DNA of 64,000 nucleotides from Helianthus annuus. Its lineage: Eukaryota; Streptophyta; Magnoliopsida; Asterales; Asteraceae. A model generated the notes under the pieces. It made no database searches and was not told where the DNA came from. It saw only the letters and a program-made list of their open reading frames with translations. The position numbers and the translations under genes were made by a program. The stretch lies in the NCBI RefSeq assembly GCF_002127325.2, contig NC_035434.2, positions 76,825,343 through 76,889,342 on the forward strand, in the 5' to 3' direction. Position 1 is the stretch's first letter. Every line of letters starts with the position of its first letter. Below, one piece after another: positions 21,457-33,478 of this stretch.

Positions 21457-24400
21457 CAGCAAATCAAAATCATAACCAGGGACAGGGTCAGTTCGCTAGT
21501 GGGAGTTCAGGTAATTACTTAGGTAGGAGTAGTGGGAGTAACTTGAGTAAGATTGAGGAATTGTTTGCCTAGTTAGTTGCTAAGGATGCCACTACTTAGA
21601 AAACTTTAGCGGAACATGACATCCTTCTTAAAAATCAACTTTCTATATTCTTAGATCTTCAACGTGTGGTAGGTGACATTGCTAGGCAGTTAGATGAAAG
21701 GACCCCAGGCCAGTTCTCGGGTAGTACTCAAACTAACCTTGCCGCCCAACTAAAAGTAGTCACCACTCGTAGTGGTAGAGGAGGAGAAATAGTTAGTTCA
21801 TCGGTTGAGGAAGCGGTTGACGAGGAGATTGAGATGGAGGCTCCTGGTAGGGTGCACCCCAGGCTAGTCCGAGTAAGCACTACACCGAACAGTGAGTCTC
21901 AGTTAATGAAGAGCGTAGGTAAAAAGAAAGTTTAGCGTAGACCTACCCCAGAGATTGATCATTTTTCGTGCTCCATATCCTGCTCGCTTATAGCATTAGA
22001 AATATGCTAAAGAATATGGACACTTTCTTAATATGTTCAAACAGCTGAAAATCAATCTATCTTTCATCGTGGACCTCCAACATATGCCCAAATATACTAA
22101 GTTTTTTAAAGATCTTCTGAAACGAAAGGATAAACTGGGTGAGCTTTTGAACATTGCTCTGACTACGGGATGTTTTGCAGTGGTTCTGAATAAACTAGCG
22201 GAGAAACTGACAGATCCAGGAATTTTCACAATCCCTTGTGTGTTTGATAGTGACACTCTGAGCCATGCATTGGTCGACTTAGGTGCTAGGATCAATCTGA
22301 TGTCATACTCTCTTTATAGGAAGCTAGACCAAGGCGATCTGACCCCGACATGCATGACATTATCCCTTGCTGTCCGATCGCTCAAATATCAATGGGGCAT
22401 TATTGAGAACTTGTTGGTCAAAGTTGAAAAAATTGTTTTCCCGGTGAATTTCGTGATCCTTGATATGGAAGCTGACGCCAATGTGCCTCTCATCTTGGGA
22501 CGTCTGTTCTGCGTACTGCAAAGGCACTTATTGATGTCTTTGACGGGAAAATCATTCTTCGTGTAGGAGATGAAAATGTCACATTTGAAATAGTCAGATC
22601 TATGAGACATCTAGGTGGTCAGGGTGACTTTAGTGGTCCATGTAATTTAGTTTACTTCATAAATTTTTTATCTCCTGTGTGGATCGATGTCTTGACTACA
22701 TTTTTGTAGCTAACTTGGTAGGAGAGGACCATGAGGAGGAGCCAAACGTGTTTCGGGAGAAGATTAGTGAGGTCCGTGAGGAGAGTAGGAAACCTTCTTT
22801 AGAAACGCCACCACATTTAAAGCTTAAGGTTCTTCCCTCTCATTTAGAGTACACCTACTTAGCTGAGAATGCTAGTTTGCCCGTCATTATTTCTGCTAAA
22901 TTGACGGAGGAGGAGAAGTCTCAGCTTCTTGAAGTGTCGAATACACATAATAAAGCCATTACTTGGAGACTCTCAGACATCCAGGGCATCAACCCCGCTT
23001 ATTGCACGCATAGGATACTCATGGAGGATGAGTATAAGCCTGTGGTGTAGCCACAGAAACGATTGAATCCGAATATACAAGAAGTAGTGAAGAAGGAGGT
23101 TCTGAAACTCAACTGGTTTGATCTATCCCATTTTTTATTCTCCATGGGTGAGCCCAACTCAGGTTTCCCTAAGAAGGGAGGGATGATTGTGGTGAGGAAT
23201 GAGAAGAACGAGCTCATCCCTACTCGTAGATTCACTGGTTGGCTTGTTTGTATCGATCAAAAGAGACTTAATGATGCCACCAAGAATAACCACATCCCTC
23301 TCCCGTATATCGATTAGATGTTGGGGCGTCTGGGAGGGCAGCAGTTTTAGTGTTTCCGTGAAGGCTTTTCAGGTTATTTCCAGATCCCCATTACACCAGA
23401 GGATCAGGAAAAAACCACCTTCACATGCCCATATGGCACCTATGTGTATCGCCACATGTCGTTCGGGTTATGTAACGCTCTGGCCACATTTCAACGATGC
23501 ATAGTAGCTATCTTCCAGGATATGATCGAGACATTTATGGAGGTCTTCATGGATGACCTTTCAGTTTATGGTAGCTCATTTGACCATTGGTTGCTTAATT
23601 TAGAGAGAATGTTAAAGAGATGTACTAAGATGAAGTTGATGTTGAATTGGGAGAAGTGTCACTTCATGGTAACTGAAGGGATTGTGTTAGGGCATAAGAT
23701 CTCTAAAGATGGTATAGAGGTTGATAGAGCGAAGATTGACACCATTAGTAGACTTCCATCACCCACTAGTGTCAAATCCATTCGCAGTTTTCTTGGTCAT
23801 GTACTTTTCTATAGGCATTTCATTAAAGATTTCTTAAAAATCACATGCCCCATGACTCGTCTCATCATTAAGGGGTTAATAAGGAATATCTTAAGGCATT
23901 CGATTTCTTGAAGAAATGCTTGGTTAGTGCTCCTATCTTAGTTTGACCGGACTGGAGCTTACCCTTTAAGCTCATACGTGATGCGAGTGATTACGCAGTT
24001 GGGGGACTCTTAGGGCAAAGGAGAGATAAACACTTCCTCCCGATCTACTCTACCATTAAGAACCTTAATGATGCTCAGGAAAATCACACGACTACCGAGA
24101 AGGAGCTTCTAGCGGTTGTTTTTGCTTTTGATAAATTTCGTTCAAATCTCGTGCTTCCTAAAACCACCGTTTTTACTGACCACTAGGCATTGCGATTTCT
24201 TTTCGTAAAGAAAGATGCTAAACCTCATCTGATACGATGGATTCTCTTGCTTTCTGAATTCGATATTGAGATTAAAGATAAGAAGGGAGTGGAAATCGTA
24301 GCAGCTGATCACCTCTCCAGAATGAAGGATCCGAATAGAGAGGAGATTCGTGAGGAGGCGATTGGAGATAAATTCCCTCAAGAATCAATTGATTACATAG

Positions 24401-24835
24401 AGGCTGAGAAGCAAGGTATGCCATCGTTCACTGACTTGGCAAATTACCTAGCTCATGGAGTGGTAGTAGAGGGGATGACGACTTATCAAAATAAGAAGTT
24501 CTTCCAGGATGCGAATAGGTATATTTGCGATAAAATGTTTCTATACCGGATGGGAGGTGACAAAATTCTTAGGAGATGTGTGAGTAGAGAGGAAGGTTTG
24601 GATATTCCTAGGCACTGTCATGAGGGATTGACTGGAGGTCATCACACCACCGCTCAAAAGGTGTTTGAATATGGTTTGTATTGGCCTTCAGTGGTGAAGG
24701 ATGCCCTTGATTTCGTGAAACAGTGTGATGCTTGTCAACGTACTAGTAATATCTCATCCAATGATAAAATGCCTCAAAACCCCATTCAAGTTCTAGAAGT
24801 TTTCGATGTTTGGGCATTAATATCATGGGACCCAG
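21457..24835 (+). pseudogene. Athila gag-pol fragment 'F', heavily broken
   Basis: In order: gag tail (21457-21935, with TAG/TAG stops); retropepsin-like protease (22033-22566, containing VDLGARINLM where the catalytic D-x-G lies and PLILGRLF near its end); RT (about 22679-23911); RNase H and the integrase zinc domain (23912-24835). The polyprotein would normally mature and copy element RNA. Many stops and shifts (for example TAG at 23048, 23317 and 24185) make it non-functional. It has no LTRs and stops abruptly after an integrase FDVWG-like motif, where LINE sequence takes over. It therefore arrived as a fragment or was trimmed by deletion. Confidence 0.75.
22679..23911 (+). pseudogene. Reverse transcriptase domain of fragment F
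   Basis: The region shows the conserved order ITWRLSDIQGI, then GFSGYFQIPITPEDQEKTTF, then the catalytic box FMDDLSVYG, then [17 protein letters not shown] and the IRSFLGH motif. Pieces lie in different frames (22679-23050, 23063-23317, 23444-23911) with in-frame stops between them. It is closely similar to 42075-43100 of element C. Confidence 0.75.
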
Positions 24836-25253
24836 AATGGCCATACCTGATATCAAAAAGGCGAGCCCACAAAGCCCTTTTTTACACCGGTCCTTGACAC
24901 GCATACATATTAACCATATTAACCATCGTCCTGAACCACTTTTTCGAACCCTTTACCACAAGGAAGTTTTGGTCTTTTATAGAAGACTGATGAAGGATCA
25001 CCCCTGGATCCCAAAGACACAATAAACCATCATATCGGCCACACGCTTCAACAAAATCCTAAGAGAATTTTGATCTACCCCAAAAGGAAGCAATATCTAA
25101 ACACGAAAGATCAGACAACTGCGTTCTTGCAACGAAATAAATGACACTCCTTCCATGTTCCACAAATACCTAATCCATTTAGCCTTCCAGTCGATCCCCA
25201 AACCTCTGATATTGACAGGAGTGACATTCATTGGTTCACCACAATAATACCTT
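24836..25253 (-). pseudogene. LINE endonuclease domain fragment
   Basis: On the minus strand from about 25230 the frame reads MNVTPVNIRGLGIDWKAKWI, then SFISLQER and SDLSCLDIASFWG, and later the motif LCLWDPGVI. This is the N-terminal APE-type endonuclease (target-nicking) pattern of plant LINE ORF2. Frame breaks follow. It ends at 24836 against Athila fragment F and begins at the Copia LTR boundary 25254, so it is cut on both sides. With 21089-21456 it represents one LINE interrupted and partly deleted. Confidence 0.65.
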
Positions 25254-25966
25254 TGGTTAGGATCTGAGTTTTAACTTGTGTGCTTTAGGTAACTAAGCAT
25301 GTATGAATGATCGTATAAGATGGAATTGCAGTGGAATTATATGAACACGGAAATTTGGAAGAGATCGAATTGTAATAGTGATTATAATCCAAAGATTACA
25401 AGAATGATTTTATACTCCCCCTCAGCCTGATCACTTACTTATGTTTGTACAATAAGGATGTCAAGTGATGAAAATGATCCCTAACAGGTGAGATCTATTT
25501 ATACTAAGTACAATCATTTGTTTGCAATCGGGACTGACATCACCCTGATAACGACATCTAACATTCCTAACAGAAAGGATTCTATGGATGTTAGAAACAT
25601 CTGATGGAATTAACAACTGATTAAATATACTAAACATTTGTTTTGACTAACATTGTTACATTAATAAAGTCTGTTCTTTAAACCTCTGTTGACTACTTCC
25701 AAACATCTGTTTAGGCCTAACAGATGTTTGGACTTCACAAGAAGTGCTTTGTCTTCAACAGGGTTTTGGCCTTTGAAAAGATGTCCATTCTTCTCCAATA
25801 GTACTTTCCAGTCTTCAAGAGATCTTTGTAATCTTCAAATCGATCTTTTATTAGTGTTTAAGATTCATTATCTTTTGGTAGAGCTGTAGATCATTTCTTA
25901 TTTATTTCTTGATCAGAATAGTATGTTTTGGCTTTTGATATCATCTGCTCTTTTGTAGGTCCAACA
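25254..25966 (-). repeat. 3' LTR of element E (713 bp)
   Basis: On the minus strand it starts TGTTGGACCTACAAAAGAGC after a decayed polypurine tract (AAGGGCGAT) and ends GATCCTAACCA against LINE coding sequence. A TATA box (TATAAATA, plus-strand 25496-25503) is present. The ends are inferred. Confidence 0.65.
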
Positions 25967-26012
25967 ATCGCCCTTAGAATAGATGATTCCAAAACTTAAA
26001 TTTATTTGATCA

Positions 26013-27815
26013 TCATTTATTTCTCATCAGCTTCTCTCTAGTCTGCCCTTTGAATTGTAACTCAAATTTTAGTGAGTAACTATCTTCTGGATCCCTTTCG
26101 ATTTCAAGACCCAGTAGGTCTTGTAGATCTTCATTCTTAAGGCCAAAGGCACTATTCATGAAAATCTTTTTCACATCTCCATTATCCCTTAGCAGAGTCA
26201 ATTCATGGCTTGTCTTATCAGACTTCCACTTTAGATTTTTGAGGCTTGATGGATTTCTTGGGCCAAAAGTTATTTAAATTGAGTTTGGGGAAACTGGACT
26301 TCCCAAAATTTTACCAAGTAGATCTTCTGGATTTGCATCTGGATGCCCATACATTTGCTCAATTCTGATTCCTTTTTTCCTGAGCTTATCTTGATACATC
26401 TTCATATCTTCTTTTAACATCTTTTTTTTTTTAATTTTGTGATAGCTTCTTGCAGCTGTTGAGATGCTCTTTGTAGACGGATGCTCTGAAGGATCAAATA
26501 ATGTTTTGATGGGGAAGTCTACTTGTTCATAATCTGGCTTTCTTGGGACTAAGGGGTCTTTTTTTCTTAAAATTTCAAACTTTGTATAATTCTCTGTGAT
26601 TGTTGGCTCATCCCATTTTGCCATTGATCTCATTGTTTCAAAGTTGCCTACAACCATTTCTTCCTTCATCCTCTTCAACTACAGGACATTTTTGTCATTT
26701 GGTCCTTTTTCCCACTCTCCAGTTAGGGGGGGGGGGGTGTTGGTTTAACTTCTTGGTTTACCAGCAACTTTTCAATCCTTAAGATTTCATCAGTTGAGGA
26801 TTCAGTTGACCATCCTGCAATTTGTGCTATGGTTGCTTTATATGGTTTCTTTTTCATGATGTGATCAAATAGTCTTCTCTTAATGATCTTCTGAAATTAA
26901 GGTCATTAACTGGACCATGAGAAAGTTTGTTATTGACATGCTTTGCATAATCTTCCAGAATATTTACTTTAACGAATTCATTAGATAAGATTTGTTGAGC
27001 CTCTTTATCTTCATTTCCTTTACTTTTTCTGTAGCAATCCTTTCAGCCTGTTTTAGCTTGGCTCCAGATATTCTTTGACATTTGTATGCTTTGGAAAGTT
27101 TTGTAAAGATGGGAAGGAGAGTTGTCTTGGGTCAGATGTGGAGTACTAGGACTATATTTCTTGTGATATAGTTGTCAACTCCAATGGATTTGCAGTGGTG
27201 ATAAGTGTTGTGGTGGTACTTGATGGGATTGATAGTGAAAGTGATGATGTGGTTTTAATGGGTGAGGCTTGAGGTGTTTCTTCATCATCATATTGGATAA
27301 TTAATTTAGCTTTTCATTTTCTGGTTTGTATTGTGGGTGTTTTGGTGATAAGAAGACCAGCAGGGGCCTTTTAGGAAGTAGGGTTGACTAGTTCGGGTAG
27401 TGTGCTAAGTGTTGTTGTAGTTGTAACATATGTTGTCACTTTTGTAATGGCAACAGATGTTTGGATAGGTTGATAAAAGATTTTAGTAGTATCAATGGTT
27501 TGTGAAGTAGTGGTTGATTTTGATGAAATAGTGGAAGTTGCAACAGACCTTTGAGGTCCTTGTCTTGCAGGTTGTCTTCTTGTGGAGGCATTTGTTGAAG
27601 ATCCTAGTTTATCTGGAACTCTGTTTCTTTCAAGGATCTCTTACACTATTAGAGCATTGTTCGCTTCTCTTGTGTCTTTCCTCTTCTCATTTTCAATGGC
27701 ATTTTCTTTAGCCTTTTTGGTTGCAGAGGTATCAGGCTTCTTACGAGCTCTTTTGACATGGGGAGGAAGCTTTAGCATGCTATCATTCTCCCCTTTTGGC
27801 ATCATCTTTTAGATA
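26013..27815 (-). pseudogene. C-terminal part of element E accessory ORF
   Basis: The minus strand shows several coding-like blocks: a Lys-rich start (LPPHVKRARKKPDTSATKKA, near 27760), Thr/Ser-rich sequence around 27300-27500, then a charged block 26678-26274. After one TAA the same frame continues to 26013 (DLLGLEIERDPEDSYSLKFE). It lies just before the 3' LTR and continues from 53546-55300 once element D is set aside. Similar long ORFs of unknown function accompany Copia elements in Asteraceae annotations, as far as I recall. Confidence 0.5.
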
Positions 27816-27834
27816 CCTGAATTTTAGAGTGAAG

Positions 27835-29515
27835 TGATGAGAGTGTGGTTTATTTTTAGTGTATTTTTAAGCACTTTACTCGTTTATCAAGATTTAAATT
27901 TATAAAACACGATATAACACAATCACTCTCTACAATATGCTAGGACAAGTGCACCTGTCGTTGGCGTAGTATAGTGATGGTAAGATACCGAGGTCGTCCA
28001 AGGACACAAGTGCTTTTAATACCGGAATATCGTCAATGTCTAATCTAATCAAAGTTTTAGAAAAAAATGTTTGGTAATTAAAAGTAAAGAATGAAACTAA
28101 AATAATAAAAGAAACAAATAGACAAGATAAAATCACTTAGTTCCGACTTATCTTTTACATATCCTTAGATGATTTCCGCACTTTGGGTTTTTTAAGAGAT
28201 TATCTTAGTTATAATGGCATGTCCCTCTTTTGGAGGCAACGCTATCCTCGGGCATATTGGTCTGAGTGAGCAAGGATACACTCCTGCATGGCCGGAAATT
28301 GAAAAATAATTAAGTTATTAATGCAAAATATGGCATGTCCATCTTTTGAAGGCAACGCTACCATCGGCCATATTGGTCTGAGTCAGCAGGGATACAGTCC
28401 CGCAAGGCCGGTTTAAAGTTTTATCAGTAGTTTATTTATAGGGGATTTAAGCCGTTCTTACTTCCCCCAATTTGATGCTATCTGCCTCAAGAGAAATCCT
28501 AATATGCTTGAATCAAGTACTCGCAGGATCTATACACTAAACGAGGCAAGAACTTTACCCAGACCACCCTTCTAACCCCCTTCCAGGCACAGTTAACATG
28601 CTTTATATAGACCGTAAAGACTCGAATGAGTGAATCAACAAAACATGAAGAGATGATAGAATAAAGTTCACTTTCAATATAAAAAACTAGTTATTAAAGT
28701 CATTAATACATACCCAATTAAAAAGTAAACTAAAGCTTGGAAATCAAAAGTAATACATAAAAGATTTGTCTTCACCAAATGATGTAAGAGATTATCCAAG
28801 TATGGCCTTTGTTTGACAAAAACTCTTACAATCAATCTTGGATCTCGAGACTACTATACACTCTAAAGATGGATGATGGAGGAATATGGTGGATGATGGT
28901 CGTATTGTGGTGGTGGAGTGGTGGCATGTGTGAGAGAAGTGGTTTGCCAAGGGAAGGATTGCAAATGAACCAAGCACCCCTATTTATATCTGGAAACAGT
29001 CCTTTCACACGGCCCTGTTCCCAAGGGGCACGTCCCCGTGTCTTCTTCTTCTTTGCCTTCATTTAATGAGCTGTGTCTGTTCGTATGCTCACACGACCCC
29101 GTGTGTCAAAGGCACAACCCAGTGGTCTTGTGCTTGTTGTATTATAGGAGATTTTGCATATCTAGGAGTTGACCACGGCCAGTGTCCATGAGATACGGCC
29201 CCGTGTCTCTTGTCTGCTTTAGTTTGTCTTTTCTTCATGGACTATGGAGTGGGGCACGACCCCGTGCTTGTCTTTTGTTTTGTTGTTTTTGGTATTAGAG
29301 TGAAGCTTGGAGGGTCGGTATGATGTGTCAACTTCTCTTCTTTTGTATTTATGTTGGTTTTTGCCGTTAATTTGTTCCTTTTTTACATTTAAGCTCTTTT
29401 AATCCTGAAAATCAAAAGTATACAAAGAAACACACTTTTTCCAACATTAATACCTAAAAGGGCTGATTTTATACCTTATTTGATATAACATATATGTTGC
29501 ATTTTGCGCATATCA
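27835..29515 (-). repeat. 3' LTR of element D (1681 bp)
   Basis: The minus-strand start TGATATGCGCAAAATGCAAC lies at 29515 after a G-run tract; the end is CACACTCTCATCA at 27835. It contains the TATA box (28981-28988), GC-rich hairpin units (29000-29280), two related modules (28216-28295, 28332-28411) and the tRNA-Asp-like segment (27966-27984). Confidence 0.8.
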
Positions 29516-31457
29516 AATATCCCCACACTTGAATCTTTGCTTGTCCCCAAGCAAAACTCTTTAATATGGCTTACACACCCAAATGGAATAGGTAGAGAAG
29601 AAGTTTTTTTTTTTTGGGTTTTGCTTTAGAGTGTCGGGAATCCAAGTTGTTTTTATTCTTGTTTTTATTTTACTTACATTTCTGTTAAGAAAAAAATATA
29701 TATTTTAGGCATAACATGCCTTTTAAAATTTCATTAAGCTATATGCAAATTCACACACCTCACAAGTCATCACTCAACACTCGGCCGAAAATGTATAAGT
29801 GAAACGCTCGGTCCCGGTATGGAACTTACTCCTACCATTTGCATGACAAGTAATCAAACCTCCTCCTTTTTGATATAATCCTTGTAAGTATAAATAGGAC
29901 TTTAAAAAGGGTAGGTTTTGGCAAGGGATAGGGATTTTTATTTGAAAAGTGGCTAAAGGCGTAAAGATATCAGTTTTCTTTCGAAAATTTATTTTCTTGT
30001 GACTTAGATACAAACTAAAGATCTAGAAGTTTGCTTAGTTTATTTCAAGGAACTAACGATTTTTTTAAAGAACAAAGTATTCACAATATAACTAAGTCAT
30101 ATTTTTATATTTTTCAAAAGAACCTAATTTTTAGTAAAACAAAAGGTTTAAAAATAAAATGGTTTAGGGTAATGGGTTATTATTGCAAAATTTGTATTTT
30201 GCGGGTTTTGAAACGAAAGGTTTTGGCTCAAAGGGGTTAACTAGGGAATTTTTGTTTTGGTAGGGAGATACAGAGAAAAGATAAGGTTGAAACGAAAAAG
30301 GGTTATAGTCCTAATGCCTCAATCATTTACTTACTTGGATTAGTTACTAAGGACCGGGAATGTATTGTCATGTCAAGTTCTAGATTCGTACGAACCATAC
30401 GGGCTATCACATAAGAAATAAAAAGTGAGCATTTAGTAAAGATATGATATTGAATGCTCAGTAAAGAGTTAAAACTCACAATTTGTTGAAAAAGGGTAAA
30501 AGGTGTGAAAATGTATATACAATCAAATTTTAAAAACTTTGTCATGCCTTTTTATGATTTTTTCTTATATGGTTCTTTTTATCACGGCGCTATCGGTTAT
30601 GAACTTGTAAAAACAAGAATTTTTAGAACTTGATTTCCTACTTAAACTAAAAACAAGACAAATAAAATAAATAACAAAAAAGATTTTGAAAAAGATTTGG
30701 GGTGTTTTAGCGGTTCCAACTAGAGTTTTGTGTAAGGCTTGTTTTAGGACAAACGATTCAAGTCCCCCCCCCCACTTAAATTAAACATTGTCCTCAACGT
30801 GTCCAAAATGGGTTAAATTTGATTAAATGTGTAAATGTGGGTTAAAAACAACAAAATTTTCAAAAACTGGCCACTAGACACGGGGTCGTGTTTGGGGGAC
30901 ACGACCTCGTGTAAAAAGTGTCAGTATCGTGGTTTTTCAGAAGGCAGACATGGAGGCATGTTAGGCAGACGCGACCCAGTGTAAAAAGTGCCGGTATTGA
31001 AAATTTTCCAGAAGATGGGCACGGGGGCGTGCCTAAGGGACACGGCCCCGTGTGATAGGTCCAGAAACAAAATTGTTTCAGCAGGGTAGAGACACGGGGG
31101 CGTGCTTACCTTACACGGCCCCATGCTGAACTTACTGTAGTGAAGATCTCGAGTCGGGAGTCTTCTGTTTACGTGCATAGGGCTCTGGTTTAACGTTATT
31201 CCATCTTTCCACATCATTCCACAAGTTTTAAACACCAAATGTCATTCCATTAAAACCATCCATCATTCGATTACAACCAAGAAAAATAAAAATAGAAATA
31301 CAAACTAGCTTTAATTCCTAATAGATATATTTTAGTAAATACCCCAAAAGATTTAAACCAAATAGCTCTTCCCTAAATAAAACAATGAAAGATCAACAAA
31401 AACCCGAAACTAGTTTTCGGTTAATAAGGGCTTCGAGTTATTTTCGGGTGTGCTCCC
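29516..31457 (-). other. Long 3' untranslated tract of element D
   Basis: No ORF is supported. It matches the tracts of A, B and C. It contains a hairpin/G-run module next to the LTR (29521-29555, stem TTTGCTTG/CAAGCAAA) and an internal one (30764-30800, stem ACGTTG/CAATGT), plus GC-rich units at 30875-31130. Confidence 0.7.
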
Positions 31458-31907
31458 TCAAAGATTGTTGAGTATTTCCTCAATCTCCCTTGGTAGGAAG
31501 ATGAACGACTCATCGTCAATGTCCTCTTGTGGGAGAGGAGCGGCGGCTACCGGAACCTCATAAAAGGCACCAATGGGAGGTTCCGTTGATATCTCATCCC
31601 ACACGGTAGGGTTAATAACCTCATGAGTGAGGTTCCAATCGTCTTGTGGGAGGATTGGATCCATTGGGGGCACCACCAAAATATTCAACCTTTGGTGTAG
31701 TAGGTTGATTTCCCTAAAGCTACTCTCCAAGGCTAGTGTGAGGTAATTCACTCGGATGATGGGGACCTCCTCCATTGTCATCATCTCCTCGATGGACTCT
31801 CGTAGTGCGCACACGTAGTGGACAAGGGTTACCTCGAGTGAGAGCCTTCTTCCCCTTCTGTTGTTGCGTGAGCTTGTTGACGAAGTGCTGCTCTGCTGGC
31901 TCGACAT
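31458..31907 (-). CDS. 149-codon ORF in the post-gag position of element D
   Basis: ATG at 31907, stop at 31458-31460, no interruption. The N-terminus is Ser/Thr/Arg-rich (MSSQQSSTSSTSSRNNRRGR), the middle is helical, and the C-terminus is acidic (DESFIFLPREIEEILNNL). It sits between GC-repeat spacer and untranslated tract, the position of ORF3 in A, B and C, but I see no similarity to that protein. No splice-acceptor-like tract precedes it. No domain is recognised. That the frame is open in an otherwise decayed element hints at a real product, but chance cannot be excluded. Confidence 0.5.
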   Translation of the reverse strand: MSSQQSSTSSTSSRNNRRGRRLSLEVTLVHYVCALRESIEEMMTMEEVPIIRVNYLTLALESSFREINLLHQRLNILVVPPMDPILPQDDWNLTHEVINPTVWDEISTEPPIGAFYEVPVAAAPLPQEDIDDESFIFLPREIEEILNNL

Positions 31908-32783
31908 GCTAGTTTAAACAAGACAAACCATTAAAGTTTGGACTTTCAATCAAGTCACACGGCCGCATGTTGCTTCAATAGTTCTGATTTTTCAGCCCAA
32001 GAACTCTTATTTCAAGTTAAAATCCTTTGGTTTTTTACATTTCTGATCGTAAATAACTTAAAATAATGTTATAAAATAGTAGTTTTTGCAAAATTTTAGG
32101 CTAAAAATCATGTTTTACTTCTAACAATCGAAGTTTTGAAGCTTAAAGCTTCAATGGAGGTTGTTGGAGTTTGAAGTAGAAGAATATGACTAAAAGTGGC
32201 AAAGACAAGAAGGTTTAAGGAAACCGTTTTAAGAACATACCTTTTTTGGTATGTGTGTGAAATCTGGAAGGAAATTTTTCTTAGGAATAGGTCCAAACAT
32301 TCTGCTCATGGCTGACTTTATAGAAAATGACAGCACGTCCGCACGACCCCGTGTCTGGGAGGCACAGCCCCGGGTCGTTTGTAACGAGTCAGACAATGTT
32401 GTCCGCTAGTGAGCACGGGCCATGCCAAGGGAGGCACGCCCCCATGTTGGACTAGTACGGGAGGCACGGCCCCGTGTTTGGCTAACACGCCTCATGTATG
32501 GAGAGCAGAGGAAGCACATCCCCGTGATTTTAGAAGACGACCCCGTTTTTAATTAGGGATTATGAAGTTTTATCTAATTTTTAAGGATTATTTTATTATC
32601 AGGGGGTTCCTTACTGGTCGGCACAACACCGAAGTGTTGTATGAACCTTAGGCTCTTGTGCGGGATACGAAAACGCAAGTGGTTATCGGAAAGGAAGAAA
32701 CCTAAGCTATAATCAGGTGGGAGGAACCAACCTTTATTTGCCTTTTCCGGGCTCTTGTTAAAGACGGTGTGAGTCGACGCGTT
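31908..32783 (-). other. Spacer between gag-like ORF and second ORF of element D
   Basis: No gene seen. It carries CACGGGG/CCGTG units at 32335-32545. A short inverted segment caacaccgaagtgttg lies at about 32623-32638. Confidence 0.5.
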
Positions 32784-33173
32784 CTAGTCTATAAAGTCGT
32801 TGGCGCAAGACGCTGAGAAGTCCTTCATTGCGTGGTCGTTACAGGGACGACTATCGCTTTCGTGTTCACAAGGGTTTAAGGTAGATGCGATGGGCTTGGT
32901 GTTATATTCTCCTGAATGTGTTTCGATTGAATCGCTTTTTGATTCTTCCCCGTCTTTATTATCCTCTGATGAATATTGTGCCTTCATTATGGATTCTATT
33001 TCTTTGAGTTTCTGTAGAACTCTCTTTTCAATTTGACATAGGTCTTCCAAAGTTATGTCTTTCAAAAAAGAGGGTTGATGGAATTCAGGTGGATGCCAGT
33101 TATTATTTTTACTCCCGCCCATCTTAAGGTGATCGTCACAGGAAAACGATGTGTCAATTATGTAGTAAGGATC
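32784..33173 (-). pseudogene. Gag-like ORF of element D, downstream part
   Basis: The open frame ends at 32784-32786. It enters from 33173, and the in-frame ATG at 33122 is not the true start. Setting aside the inserted LTR and one AAAAT duplication, the frame continues exactly from 51822-51721. The sequence is charged (for example ITLEDLCQIEKRVLQKLKEI) and resembles the C-terminal helix of C's first ORF (ADKIIEHIKTIERCIKES). The role is presumably particle or RNA binding, by analogy. Confidence 0.6.
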
Positions 33174-33478
33174 AAAATTATAACGACCCTCCTAGAACCC
33201 TTAACGTGACCCTAAACGTTCCTAAATATACCCCGTACGTGAGAAACAGACTTGAAATAGCCCTACACTTAGAAAAAATAAGAAAAAAAAAGTTCAGGTA
33301 TCACTCGCGGGCCGCGACGGAGACACCCTTGGTCTGTCGCGGGGCGCAACGGCCCTTACTTACGCGACACTACATAGTGCCACATGGTACATGACTCACC
33401 AAGCCTACCCCTTAACTCACCGGGCATACAGCCGCCTTTCAGGCTCTCGCGGCCCGCGACAGGCTTAGCCTGGGGCGT

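Noticed and set aside
27950..27990. A tRNA-Asp gene on the plus strand
   Set aside because: Only the 5' half is similar, with extra bases in the D-loop region; no anticodon stem, B box or acceptor 3' strand follows.
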